Shown piece after piece: positions 42,616 through 51,729 of a stretch of 63,874 bases of DNA. A program made the translations under genes and the position numbers. The stretch lies in NCBI RefSeq assembly GCF_022695985.1, contig NZ_JAAPBF010000018.1, positions 1 through 63,874 on the forward strand. The letters run 5' to 3'. The DNA is from Streptomyces sp. NP-1717. Its GTDB lineage: Bacteria; Actinomycetota; Actinomycetes; Streptomycetales; Streptomycetaceae. The stretch's first letter is position 1. Every line of letters begins with the position of its first letter. The notes under the pieces are model-generated. The model worked only from the letters and a program-made list of their open reading frames with translations. It ran no database searches and was not told where the DNA came from.

Positions 42616-43023
42616 TCAGCGCGGGCTCGGGCCTTGGTGGCGACGCGCCTCGGAGAGACCGGCTTCCTCCAGTGCGAGGCGCAGTACCTCGGCCATGGGC
42701 ACCTCTACCAGCTCGGGGGTGAGGGTGGGCGCCCCTCCCCCGCCGCCGCGCCACAACTGGGTCACGTCGATCCCGTCGACCGTCTGCGCCCTGATCGGGT
42801 TGTGCATGGTCAGGATCTCCAGGACGGTGACGTCCTGCTCGATCGCGGGGACGAGGTGCTTGCGTACCAGGGCGGCCCAGGGGAAGGAGAACGCGTTGTG
42901 GTCGACCCCCTGTGTTTCGCACCAGTGGAGCCACGACTCCGGGGTGTCGCCGTCGTTGAAGCCCCACTTGGACAGGAGGTCGGAGCTGAAAAGCGTCACG
43001 GTGGGTTCGGTCACGCTTGGCAT
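42616..43023 (-). CDS. Conserved hypothetical protein
   Basis: 135 residues, soluble and acidic: TVTLFSSDLLSKWGFNDGDT, PESWLHWCETQGVDHNAFSF, WAALVRKHLVPAIEQDVTVL, EILTMHNPIRAQTVDGID and a Gly-rich linker before VEVPMAEVLRLALEEAGLSE. Similar proteins are remembered from Streptomyces genomes without a function. The gene stands alone on the minus strand beside the DUF6357 gene on the plus strand. Confidence 0.65.
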   Translation of the reverse strand: MPSVTEPTVTLFSSDLLSKWGFNDGDTPESWLHWCETQGVDHNAFSFPWAALVRKHLVPAIEQDVTVLEILTMHNPIRAQTVDGIDVTQLWRGGGGGAPTLTPELVEVPMAEVLRLALEEAGLSEARRHQGPSPR

Positions 43024-43274
43024 CGTCTCACCATCTCCGTGAGGCCTTCAGCGCCTGCGCTCAGGGGCGGTTGCCGCGCCCCGAGTCGCAGGCGGCCTTG
43101 AACGAGGCCTCGTCGGGGGCGAAGCCTGGGTGCGCGCCGAACCACGCCTCGACGTCGAATGTGACAATGATCGTGAACAGATGGTGCGGGGCGGGGCTTC
43201 GGCATCGCCGTGATGCTCGCCATGGGTCCGGGGCGACCGTGTCCGGCCGGTGCCGTTCCGGGAAGGAATGGTCC

Positions 43275-44534
43275 ATGAGGGACATCGTTTTCACGCGCGA
43301 GAGCGGCTGGATCCCGAAGGTGGTCCGCGAGGACGGTGAGTTGAAGCTGGTGCTCGGTGCCGGGGCCGACGCCAACCACGAGCCTCGCACGTTCACGTTC
43401 TCCATCGGAGAAGCCCATCTCGCGGTGATCCGCGAGGACTTGGCCAGGCATCTGCTGTTGTGGAGTGCGGTCCTTCCGCTGTGCGATGCCGCCGGAACCC
43501 GGGGCCGGCTCGACGAGAACGCCGCCGGCGCGCTCCTGGACCCGATCCTCCTCTCCACGCCCGCGGACGTCGACGCCCTCTTCCGGCGCATCCGGTGGGA
43601 CAAGCGCCGGCTCATCGCCCATGGGGCCGACATCGATCTGCTTGAGCGCGGTCAGGTCTGCGCGGCGATGCGCGCGGCGACAGAGACGTCCGACGAGAAA
43701 CGCGGTCAGGAGTACCACGCGAACCGCCGTCGCGCCGAGCGCGGAACAGTACTCGGTCCACTCGACGCCGCGATTCTGAAGTACACGGGCCAGTATCTGC
43801 ACGGCGCGACGATTCCCCGGCGGACCCCCGATGCCGTCGACCCCGCACTGCTGCCCGAGGTCATGCGTGTGATCGCCTCGGCGGAACAGGCGTGCGCCGG
43901 GATGCGGATCGGCCGCGATCCGCGACGGGGAAAGCGCGCCACGGACAAGCGCGACTGGGACCGGATGGCGACGACGGTCGACGCGGCAGTGCGCGGTGCA
44001 CACCCTGAGCTCGTCGACGACGCGGTGCGTACCGTGAGCTTCCTGATGTGCTCGGAGGCCGCGGACCGATCCAAAAGCACACCGATGGAGGACGACGACG
44101 CTGGCGACGACCGCGCCGACTTCGGCGGGAGTGCGAGGAAGACGATCCTGTCGTTCACCGACGACAAGGGGGTCGAGCAAAAGTGGGCTTCGGGCAGTGC
44201 CCGTAGTGCCACCGCGGAGTTCTGGGAGTTCGTCGGCGATCGCTCCGCTTCGGACAACGAAGTGTTCACCATCGAGGACGAGGAGATGGGCGAAGGGATC
44301 CAGCTCCACTTCTACGCGGACTCCATCGCCCGGATCACGACGGCGCACGAGGGCGAGGGCGGGGCGGATCCCGAGTACCGGGTCGAGTACAGCCTGGTCG
44401 ACGGAATCGGCGGGTACCGGAAGCTGGTGAGCACCTTCGTCCGCGGCGGCTGCGCCGCACTCGACCGGCACGGTCCCTGGATGCCGGATGTCGCTGAGTT
44501 CGAACGCGCGCGCCGGCGGCGCGACACCCAGTAG
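43275..44534 (+). CDS. DUF6357 family protein
   Basis: 419 residues. GGAAGGAA at 43261-43268 fits ATG 43275. Family-like sequence: DIVFTRESGWIPKVVREDGE, VIREDLARHLLLWSAVLPLC, LLDPILLSTPADVDALFRRI, GTVLGPLDAAILKYTGQYLH, RRTPDAVDPALLPEVMRVIA. The C-terminal third is a separate beta-rich part (RKTILSFTDDKGVEQKWASG) with an acidic linker before it. There is no signal or membrane helix. The function is unknown and no operon partner is seen. Confidence 0.8.
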   Translation: MRDIVFTRESGWIPKVVREDGELKLVLGAGADANHEPRTFTFSIGEAHLAVIREDLARHLLLWSAVLPLCDAAGTRGRLDENAAGALLDPILLSTPADVDALFRRIRWDKRRLIAHGADIDLLERGQVCAAMRAATETSDEKRGQEYHANRRRAERGTVLGPLDAAILKYTGQYLHGATIPRRTPDAVDPALLPEVMRVIASAEQACAGMRIGRDPRRGKRATDKRDWDRMATTVDAAVRGAHPELVDDAVRTVSFLMCSEAADRSKSTPMEDDDAGDDRADFGGSARKTILSFTDDKGVEQKWASGSARSATAEFWEFVGDRSASDNEVFTIEDEEMGEGIQLHFYADSIARITTAHEGEGGADPEYRVEYSLVDGIGGYRKLVSTFVRGGCAALDRHGPWMPDVAEFERARRRRDTQ

Positions 44535-44660
44535 CCCGCGGGGGCAGCCGCACTCGGCGCCGTCGTCGCCATCTGGTCCGGTCGGACGCTGGAGGAGCCG
44601 ACAGGCGAGGTTCTGGACGGCGCGGGCTGTCGTGCATGGCCGGCCGACGGCACCGCGGGG

Positions 44661-45323
44661 TCAGGAGTTGCGCGGCGACACCAGGCCGGATTCGTAGGCA
44701 AGGACCACGAGTTGGGCGCGGTCTCGGGCGTGGAGCTTGGTCATGGCCCGGTTGATGTGGGTCTTGGCGGTCACCGGGGCGATGACCATACGGTCGGCGA
44801 TCTCGCTGTTGGACAGGCCCTGTGCGGCGAGGGCGACCGCCTCGCGTTCGCGGCCGGTCAGTTCCTCCAGGCCGCTGCCGGAGCGGGTGGAGGGGAGTTG
44901 GGTGACGTAGCGGTCGATGAGCTTGCGGGTGATCGAGGGTGCGAGCAGGGCGTCGCCGCGGGCGGCGACGCGTACGGCGTGCAGGAAGTCCTCGGCCACG
45001 ATGTCTTTGACGAGGAAGCCGGCAGCGCCTGCGCGCAGCGCGTCGAAGACGTACTCGTCCATGCCGTAGTTGGTGAGCATGACGACGTGCACGCCGGCCA
45101 GGGCCGGGTCTGCGGCGATGTGGCGGGTCGCTTCGATGCCGTCCATGACAGGCATCTGGATGTCGACGAGCGCGACGTCGGGGAGGTGCTCCTTCGCGAG
45201 CGCCAAGCCCTCTTCGCCGTTGGCGGCCTCCGCCACCACCGTGATGTCGTCCTCGAGTTCGAGCAGCGCGCGGAAGCCGCTGCGGATGAGTGGCTGGTCG
45301 TCGACCAGCAGGACACGGATCAC
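44661..45323 (-). CDS. NarL/FixJ-type response regulator
   Basis: 220 residues from GTG 45323. Receiver domain with LVDDQPLIRSGFRALLE, phosphorylation Asp in VALVDIQMPVMDG, VVMLTNYG and the switch lysine in FLVKD. The LuxR-type output domain is LTGREREAVALAAQGLSNSE, IADRMVIAPVTAKTHINRAM. The start overlaps the end of the sensor kinase gene by 4 bases, so the two are made together as a two-component system. The fragments at 6633-7012 are remains of a regulator of the same class. Confidence 0.94.
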   Translation of the reverse strand: MIRVLLVDDQPLIRSGFRALLELEDDITVVAEAANGEEGLALAKEHLPDVALVDIQMPVMDGIEATRHIAADPALAGVHVVMLTNYGMDEYVFDALRAGAAGFLVKDIVAEDFLHAVRVAARGDALLAPSITRKLIDRYVTQLPSTRSGSGLEELTGREREAVALAAQGLSNSEIADRMVIAPVTAKTHINRAMTKLHARDRAQLVVLAYESGLVSPRNS

Positions 45324-46459
45324 GATGCTCCGCCGGTGGGAAGTTCGGCCTGGACGGTGAAACCGCTCGCTCCGCGTGACCCGGTGTTCAGGCGTCCGCC
45401 CAGGGCTGTGACACGTTCGCGCATGCCGAGCAGCCCGAGGCCGGGTGTTGGCGTGGTGTCGTGTGCGGTGGCCTGGGTGGTCTTTCCGTTGTCGTCGACG
45501 CGGATGACCAGGGTGTCCGGCCGGTAGTCGATCAGCACCGAGACGGTGGTGGCGGCGGCGTGCCGGGAGACGTTGGTGAGCGACTCTTGGACGATCCGGT
45601 ACGCGGTGCGGCCCACCGCGGACGGCAGGGCGTGCGGGTGCCCGTCGATCGTCAGCGTTGTCTCCAGGACGGTCGTTCGGAACTGTCTCACCAGGTGGGG
45701 TACGTGGTCGAGTCCGGGCGGCGGGGTGGTGTCGTCGTCGCGCAGTGCCTCAAGTGTCGCGCGCAGCTCCCGGCTCGCCTCCCGGCCGGCTTCATGGATC
45801 GCCAGCAGTGCCTCCGGCACCGGCTCACCCCGCCGCCGGGCCACGTGGACGGCGACCTCGGACTGCACCTTGATGACCGAGATCTGGTGGGTGAGCGAGT
45901 CGTGCAACTCCCGTGCGATGCGCAGCCGTTCCTCGTCGGCCCGGCGCCTGGCGGTCTCCTCGCGCGTGCGCTCGGCCTGTTCCGCCCTCCGTTCGGCCTG
46001 CCGCACCGCCTCCCCCGCGGAGAAGGCGGCGATCAGCCAGGCGATCTCCAGGGTGGTCCGGGCCTGTGTCACGGACTCGCGCGCGGAACCGTCGTGCGAG
46101 ACCAGGGCGGCGAGTTGGAGCGCGGCCAGCAGTCCCACGGTGGCGGCCAGTGCGGCGGTGCGGTGCCCGGCGCGTACGGCGGCGTAGGCCGCGACCAGGT
46201 AGGAGACGGCGAGCACGTCGAACCCGGCCGCCTGGTAGCCCACTGCGGACAGTCCGGCGACGGCCAGGACCGCGAGCGGTGCCCGGCGGCGAACGGCCAG
46301 CGCCAGCCCGCCGACGGCCAGCAGCGTGCAGCCGAGCAACTCCCGTCCCCCGGAAGGGTGTGGACCGGACAGCCCGGAGCCCAGCAGAAGCGCCGCGACA
46401 CCCACGGCGACCAACCAGTCGGTGACCCGGGCCGGGACAGCGAACCGCCCTCTGTTCAT
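45320..46459 (-). CDS. Sensor histidine kinase of the NarL-type pair
   Basis: 379 residues from ATG 46459; the frame is open further upstream only because of GC bias. About five membrane helices occupy the first 160 residues (LVAVGVAALLLGSGLSG, CTLLAVGGLALAV, and others). A HisKA_3 box follows with the phosphorylated His in RIARELHDSLTHQISVIKVQ, then an HATPase (YRIVQESLTNVSRHAAATTV, GLGLLGMRERVTALGGRL). The signal is unknown. It overlaps the regulator gene by 4 bases. Confidence 0.93.
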   Translation of the reverse strand: MNRGRFAVPARVTDWLVAVGVAALLLGSGLSGPHPSGGRELLGCTLLAVGGLALAVRRRAPLAVLAVAGLSAVGYQAAGFDVLAVSYLVAAYAAVRAGHRTAALAATVGLLAALQLAALVSHDGSARESVTQARTTLEIAWLIAAFSAGEAVRQAERRAEQAERTREETARRRADEERLRIARELHDSLTHQISVIKVQSEVAVHVARRRGEPVPEALLAIHEAGREASRELRATLEALRDDDTTPPPGLDHVPHLVRQFRTTVLETTLTIDGHPHALPSAVGRTAYRIVQESLTNVSRHAAATTVSVLIDYRPDTLVIRVDDNGKTTQATAHDTTPTPGLGLLGMRERVTALGGRLNTGSRGASGFTVQAELPTGGAS

Positions 46460-46688
46460 GGGCGCACCGTATCCGGACGCGGCCGCGGGCGAGTCCGGCC
46501 TGAGGACGAGAGGCCGGCTGCCGCGCGTGCGGTACTCGCGCGCCGGCTGCCGCATCCGCAGTAGCCGGATACCGCGGCGTCGGCAGTGGGGAGTGCCTGC
46601 GCCCGCTGGACGACCAGCAGGCGACCGGGGGTTCATGCTCACGGCGTATCGGAACTCGCAGTGACCGACGGAGTGGATGGAGAGCGGT

Positions 46689-47054
46689 ATGAGTGCTTCA
46701 GTGGCGCTGATGGTGGCCGCCGAGGGCGGGATCATCGGGGACGGACGGACCGGGGCCAACCTGGCCCTCGGGGCAGGACTCGTCGGCCTGGTGCTCGGCA
46801 TGCTGGCCCTGAGTCGCGCCAACGGCCGGATCAGCACTGGCAACGCGCGCACCGGCGGCATGTCGGCCATCGCGGTGGGTATGGCCTGCATCGTCCTCGC
46901 GGTGCTGCACCTGGCCACCTCCAGTGGCGGCCCCGGCACCGGCAACGGGCTCGTCGGCGCCGTCGTGGCGGTGCCGTTGGGGCTGGGCGGCGTACTTCTC
47001 GGCCGTCGCGCACTGACCCGCTCCCGCGGCGCCGGGCAGCCGGCGGTCCGATGA
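46689..47054 (+). CDS. DUF6223-like small membrane protein
   Basis: 121 residues from ATG 46689 (GGAG 9 bases before). Three membrane helices (LALGAGLVGLVLGMLALS, GMSAIAVGMACIVLAVLHLA, GLVGAVVAVPLGLGGVLLG) alternate with Gly-rich loops holding the repeated pattern NGRISTGNARTG and GPGTGNGLVG, typical of DUF6223. It is divergent from the two-component genes. Its role is not known. Confidence 0.75.
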   Translation: MSASVALMVAAEGGIIGDGRTGANLALGAGLVGLVLGMLALSRANGRISTGNARTGGMSAIAVGMACIVLAVLHLATSSGGPGTGNGLVGAVVAVPLGLGGVLLGRRALTRSRGAGQPAVR

Positions 47055-47454
47055 CCGGCTGAGCACGGCCGGGTCGTGGTGGGGACGGACAACGCGAGCT
47101 GCCCGTTCAACCGTACCGGCCCACCTGGGAGATGCGGTCCGAAAGCTGCGTGGGGTGCACGCGGCGCACAGGGAGACTCGGGCGGCTTGCTCTGCCACCG
47201 CGACGTCCAGAAGTTCACTATCGCCGAGGCCGGCCGGCACCCGCGCTGTCGGGTGCCGCCGCAGCCGGTGACCCGGCGCCGTCGACGATCCGTAGCCCCG
47301 GTGCCCGCCCGCCGAGCGACGCCGGTGCCGTTCACAGAGGGGGCACCGGCAAGTGCGGCTCCGGTCGTACCCATCCGGCATGAGTCACATCACCCCGACA
47401 TGCTGGGCACAACGAACCGAAGGCCCGGCTGTCACAGGATCCTCCGGTCAGGCC
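47055..47454. other. Intergenic region, no gene seen
   Basis: 400 bases between the small membrane protein gene and the convergent gene at 47455. All frames are Pro/Arg-rich noise. No terminator-grade hairpin or known motif was found. Confidence 0.4.
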
Positions 47455-48126
47455 CTAATCCCCGGATTCGGTTCCCAGCATGATGTGCGGGTCCTGCACG
47501 CCGGCGAGCTTCGCGAACGCGAGGACGTATTCTCGCGTGGCTGTCTGCAATTGGCGCAGTTCAGCGCGGCATTCCGCTGCACGGGGCCAGACCGACTCCG
47601 GCTGGTCGGGGTTCGCATTCTCGAACTCGCGCAGCAGTGGGTGCCACTTGGAGAGGAAGGGGCGCAGCTCACGATTGAGCAGGGTCACCGCCAGGTTCTC
47701 CACGGTGAAGCCCACGCTCAGCGTGGACGGGCGGCTGGCTTTGAGAGTGTCGCGTGTGGTGGCGAACAGGCCGTAGAGGGAGGTGAGCGCCTCGCGGATC
47801 AGTCCTTCGTCGTCACCGAGACGCTGGGTGGAGGTTCGGGTGACCGATTCCACGAACAACTGCCACGCCACCTGCTGAGCGTCGTTGTTCACCACGAAAG
47901 TGAGCTCGCTCAGTTGGGGCACGGTGATTCTTACCTCGGTCAGCCTTGCTGTGCTTCGGTAGAATTGCGTCGCCAGAGCCACCGTCACGCCGACGACGGC
48001 TCCGATGACCGCGAACGCGTAGCTGCCGTCGGCCTTGCTGATCGCGTGGAGAGCGACGCCGGCCCCGCAGCCTGCCAGGGCCGCGAGGACCACACGCGTT
48101 ATACGTCCGCCGAACAACCTCGTCAT
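47455..48126 (-). CDS. Hypothetical protein with N-terminal membrane helices
   Basis: 223 residues. Two helices at the start (VVLAALAGCGAGVALHAI, YAFAVIGAVVGVTVALATQF) are followed by a cytosolic helical domain: LTEVRITVPQLSELTFVVNN, QQVAWQLFVESVTRTSTQRL, IREALTSLYGLFATTRDTLK, LAVTLLNRELRPFLSKWHPL. The latter half resembles membrane-anchored proteins found beside nSTAND or TIR genes, but I cannot name the family. It is encoded 159 bases downstream of the TIR gene on the same strand, so a joint role is possible. Confidence 0.7.
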   Translation of the reverse strand: MTRLFGGRITRVVLAALAGCGAGVALHAISKADGSYAFAVIGAVVGVTVALATQFYRSTARLTEVRITVPQLSELTFVVNNDAQQVAWQLFVESVTRTSTQRLGDDEGLIREALTSLYGLFATTRDTLKASRPSTLSVGFTVENLAVTLLNRELRPFLSKWHPLLREFENANPDQPESVWPRAAECRAELRQLQTATREYVLAFAKLAGVQDPHIMLGTESGD

Positions 48127-48285
48127 CGATACCTCGCTGGTGCTTTCTACGTGTCAGATGCCCCGTCAACTGTGGCTGCCGGGAGTTTCCTGGTTGTCCA
48201 TGCCCACCGGCTGACGTCCCATGGCCGCACATCATGCCGAACACCCCTGGCGCGACGAGGGGCAGGGGCGAGAATCACGCGCCGT

Positions 48286-51162
48286 TCAGCGGCAGGGCGC
48301 CTCCACGTCCACGCCCTCCAAATAACGGTCCCGTTCGCGGGCGGGCAGGGGCTGACTCACCAGCCCGCACAGCAGGTCGCGCCACGGCTCCACGCCGACC
48401 GTACGGCGGACGACTTTGCGGTCGGGTCCGAGAGTGAGGATGTCCTCGGCAGGGCCGGGGACGACCTGCATGCCGGCGCCGGGCTCCGCGGAGGCGGCCG
48501 GGGGATCAGTGGTCCAGACATCGAGCTGATCGCCGCTGCTCGCGTCCAGAACGCGCACGCCTTGGGTGCTCTCGGTGCTGAAACCCTGGAACACCAGGGT
48601 GCCGTCCCGGCTGAACGCCACGTCGCCGGCCATTTCCGGCAGGTATCCGGTGGCGCGTACCCGCTGTCCGGAGTCGAGACGTACGACGTACACATGGCTT
48701 TCCCTGTAGGAGAAGGCCGCTTGGTTCCCGTCGTGGTCGACGCCGATGCCCAGGGCCGGGCCCCCGTCCGGCAGGGTGGTGTGGGCGGTGTGCTCGAAGG
48801 AGTGATCGCCGTCCCAGCGCCAGGCATCGACACTGGCACCATCCAGGAGAACCAGGGTCTTGCGGTCCCCGCTCAGGGCGAGGTCGCGGGAGCCCGACGT
48901 CACCGTACTGCGGGTGCACGTTCGGGTGTCGAGGACCTCCACGGCGCCGTTCCAGTCGCCGACGACGTGACGGTCGCCAGGGAGGAAGAACACACCGGGG
49001 CGGCGGAGCCCGCCGGAGACTCCGTCGATGGTCAGGCCGCAGCCCGTGCGCTTCCCGGTGCGCAGGTCCCAGATGTCAAACCGCCCTGTGCTCTCGCCGC
49101 CTTCCACACTCCGCATGCCGACGTACCGCTTGTCCGCGCTGAGCGCGTAAGCCGTGTCGTCCTCGTTCACTGACAGGTTGGCGTACGGAATCGCGCCGAG
49201 GCGGCGGTCGGTGCGCGGATCCCAGAACTCGGTGTGCCCCTCGGTCCGGTGCACCGCCATCCGTCCGTCGGGCGTCAGGTCCCCGGCGGAGAACTCGCCG
49301 TCATTGAGGGCGACTCGCTGCCCCCGCCGGGCCCCGGTGGTGAAGAGGTTCAGCTCGCCGCCGTACGAGCCGACCGCCACGTGGGCGCCGTCGGCCGACA
49401 CGGCGAGAGCGCCGGCCGGCCGGACCAGGCGGCCCAGAGTCGTACTGGGCCGCAGCGCGGCGTCGTAGAGCCGAACCCTGCCGTCCCGCCCGCCCACCAC
49501 AACGGTCCCCTCGCCGTCGGCGACCGTCATGTTCTCGTACGCGCCCAAGGACCGTTCGGCGATCCGGCGGCGCCGTTCCAGGTCCCACACCTCGGCGCGC
49601 TCCGGCGTCCGGGTCAGGGCTTTGCGTGCCCCGTCGAACAGCAGGACCTCACTGTGCTTCAAAGCCTCCGTCGGGGTGCCTGTCATTCCGGGCAGGGACC
49701 GGGCCGACTCCCAGCGCGCCGGGTCGGTCAGGAACTCCCGGACCTCCTGACGCCCCGTGTCGACCAGGGTCATCCGGGAGCCGTCCGCGGAGAATCCGAG
49801 CCCCACCCGGGCGTCGCTCACCGGAAGCCGGGTGATCTCGCGCCCGTCGGACACGCTCCACACGACCAGGAACGCCTCGCCCTCGGGAGTGAGGTGCGAG
49901 ACCGCGACCCACCGTCCGTCGGGCGAGAAGGCGAGGGCGTAGAGCCCCTGCCCGACGCGGGGAAGGCCCTCCGTGTGCCCCGTGGCCATCGTGCGCAGAA
50001 GCTTGCCCGTCCGGGTGTCCCACAGCTGGACCCGGTTGAGGTAGACCTCCGTGGCCAGGACGCGGCCGTCGCGGCTCAGCGCCCTGGGCCTGCCTTCGGT
50101 GCGCAGCACGCCCGACTGCCGGGCGGAGCGCACGTCGTAGAGGCGTACGCCCGGTGCCTCGTCGAATTCCGAGCTGTACGCGGCTGTCGTACCGTCCGCG
50201 CTGAGGACGACGTCCGTGTCGGCGGGGTTGCCCGCGCCCTGGTTGCCCAACACGGAGTCGGCGTCCGCCCGCAGCCGCCGCTTGGCATACGGCGCGGCGG
50301 CCACGGCCTGGGCCAGGGCGCGCCGGGACTCGGGGGTGGACCGGGTCTCGTCGGCGTAAAGGGCGTACTGCGCGGCCTGGTTGGGACTGGTCGCGAGCAG
50401 CTGCCCGGAGCGGGCGGCCAGCGCCTGTGAGGCGGAGGTGCGGGCCTGTGCGACGGCCTCGTCACGCTGTCTGCCGGCATCGACGAAGCCGTAGACCGCG
50501 AGCATGAGCAGCGCCACGAGCAGGGCCACACCCGACCAGCCAAGCCGTTTGACGAACCGGACCTGCCTGAAGTCGTCGTGCTCCAACTCCTCCTTCGGAC
50601 GGCCGTGCAACGGTGCGGCCAGGGTGGCGACGGCGGCGCGGAACGGCGGGTAGCGCAGGGAGAGACGGCTCTGTCTCTCGATCTCGCGGAGGTCCACCCA
50701 GAGCGGCGTGGACGTGAAGTGGCCGGCCAGGTTCCGTGGCAGACATGTGGTCCTCCGCCAGTCGAAGTCACCGGCCGATTCATCCCACTTGATCTCACCT
50801 CCCACGACGGCGATGAGCAGGTGCTCCGTGTCGCGCTCACGCAGCCAGTAGTCGATTTCCTTGGCCACCCAGGGCGAGGCGGCGGCGTCCGGGGAGGCGA
50901 GCAGGATGAGATAGCGGGAGCGTGCCAGTTCGCGCTGAATCGACTGCCACAGGTCGTGGTTCGCGGGCAGGCTGGTGATGTCACGGAACACGCTCATCCG
51001 CATGGGCCGGAAGCGCGGCACGGCCAGCCGCTCCAGACCTCGCTGAAGCTGTTTCGCGAGCGGCGCGTTCTTGCTCTGGCTGTACGAGATGAAGGCGTCG
51101 CGCTGCCTCTCACCGTCCGACTCGACATCTCGCGCCTCTGCCTCTTCCACAGCCTCGCCCAT
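48286..51162 (-). CDS. TIR domain-transmembrane-WD40 protein
   Basis: 958 residues. TIR domain at about 20-170 (RDAFISYSQSKNAPLAKQLQ, ARSRYLILLASPDAAASPWV) with Glu102 in VAKEIDYWL at the position of the NADase glutamate. One membrane helix is at 208-228 (WSGVALLVALLMLAVYGFVD). A helical linker with Ala repeats and a long WD40 propeller follow (DGRWVAVSHLTPEGEAFLVV, GVRLYDVRSARQSG, VWDLERRRRIAERS). This is the build of TIR-WD40 sensors; whether it cleaves NAD or signals is unknown. A WD40 scrap at 24879 comes from a similar protein. Confidence 0.87.
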   Translation of the reverse strand: MGEAVEEAEARDVESDGERQRDAFISYSQSKNAPLAKQLQRGLERLAVPRFRPMRMSVFRDITSLPANHDLWQSIQRELARSRYLILLASPDAAASPWVAKEIDYWLRERDTEHLLIAVVGGEIKWDESAGDFDWRRTTCLPRNLAGHFTSTPLWVDLREIERQSRLSLRYPPFRAAVATLAAPLHGRPKEELEHDDFRQVRFVKRLGWSGVALLVALLMLAVYGFVDAGRQRDEAVAQARTSASQALAARSGQLLATSPNQAAQYALYADETRSTPESRRALAQAVAAAPYAKRRLRADADSVLGNQGAGNPADTDVVLSADGTTAAYSSEFDEAPGVRLYDVRSARQSGVLRTEGRPRALSRDGRVLATEVYLNRVQLWDTRTGKLLRTMATGHTEGLPRVGQGLYALAFSPDGRWVAVSHLTPEGEAFLVVWSVSDGREITRLPVSDARVGLGFSADGSRMTLVDTGRQEVREFLTDPARWESARSLPGMTGTPTEALKHSEVLLFDGARKALTRTPERAEVWDLERRRRIAERSLGAYENMTVADGEGTVVVGGRDGRVRLYDAALRPSTTLGRLVRPAGALAVSADGAHVAVGSYGGELNLFTTGARRGQRVALNDGEFSAGDLTPDGRMAVHRTEGHTEFWDPRTDRRLGAIPYANLSVNEDDTAYALSADKRYVGMRSVEGGESTGRFDIWDLRTGKRTGCGLTIDGVSGGLRRPGVFFLPGDRHVVGDWNGAVEVLDTRTCTRSTVTSGSRDLALSGDRKTLVLLDGASVDAWRWDGDHSFEHTAHTTLPDGGPALGIGVDHDGNQAAFSYRESHVYVVRLDSGQRVRATGYLPEMAGDVAFSRDGTLVFQGFSTESTQGVRVLDASSGDQLDVWTTDPPAASAEPGAGMQVVPGPAEDILTLGPDRKVVRRTVGVEPWRDLLCGLVSQPLPARERDRYLEGVDVEAPCR

Positions 51163-51729
51163 GGCGTCCCCCGTGTCCCGTTCCCGCCTTCGTGCCGCCC
51201 CCTCTGCGTGCGGGGCCGACTTCTATGCATACCCGGCCTATTGAAGGCGTACGAGCCAACCGGCCGGAGGGATCGGTGTCAGGGTAGGAGGCCGCGATAA
51301 ACGAACGCACAACGTGGAGCGCTCTGTCTGACCGATCACAGCCCGCTGGTCGTCGTCGCCCCGTCCGGCGCGGTAAGTCCTCACTGCTGCGCGCCGGGCC
51401 GGCCCGGTGCCCGGTCCGACGCCATTGCGCAGCGCCTTGCGCCGTGCGGCGCGGATGGATCGTCTCCGGGAGGACGCGCGTCACGCCGGCCTGGCAAGGG
51501 AGTCGAATTGTGCGTCCAAGGACCGCCGGACGATGGAGGCACGGAGTTGGCCGAGGGGGCGTAGGTCTCTGCCAGGGCGCGGCCGGACGGGCTCCGGACT
51601 CGGAGGCTGACGCCGCGACTGACGCTCCGTACCCAGCGCCCCGGCGGAATACCGCGATATCGGGGACGGGCCGCCCTGAAGAGGGCGATGGTTGGTACGA
51701 GCGGACCGTACCGACCAGTGAGGAGCTCC
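51163..51729. other. Long intergenic region, no gene seen
   Basis: About 570 bases between divergent genes (TIR-WD40 on minus, aldo/keto reductase on plus). Frames of over 100 codons exist on the minus strand (51381-51893 in part) but read as Arg/Pro/Ser noise antisense to the reductase gene. Promoters for both genes must lie here. Confidence 0.4.

Noticed and set aside
45320..47374. A 684-codon version of the histidine kinase
   Set aside because: The first 300 residues are Pro/Arg/Ser noise across an intergenic region and opposite the DUF6223 gene. The membrane part begins at ATG 46459.
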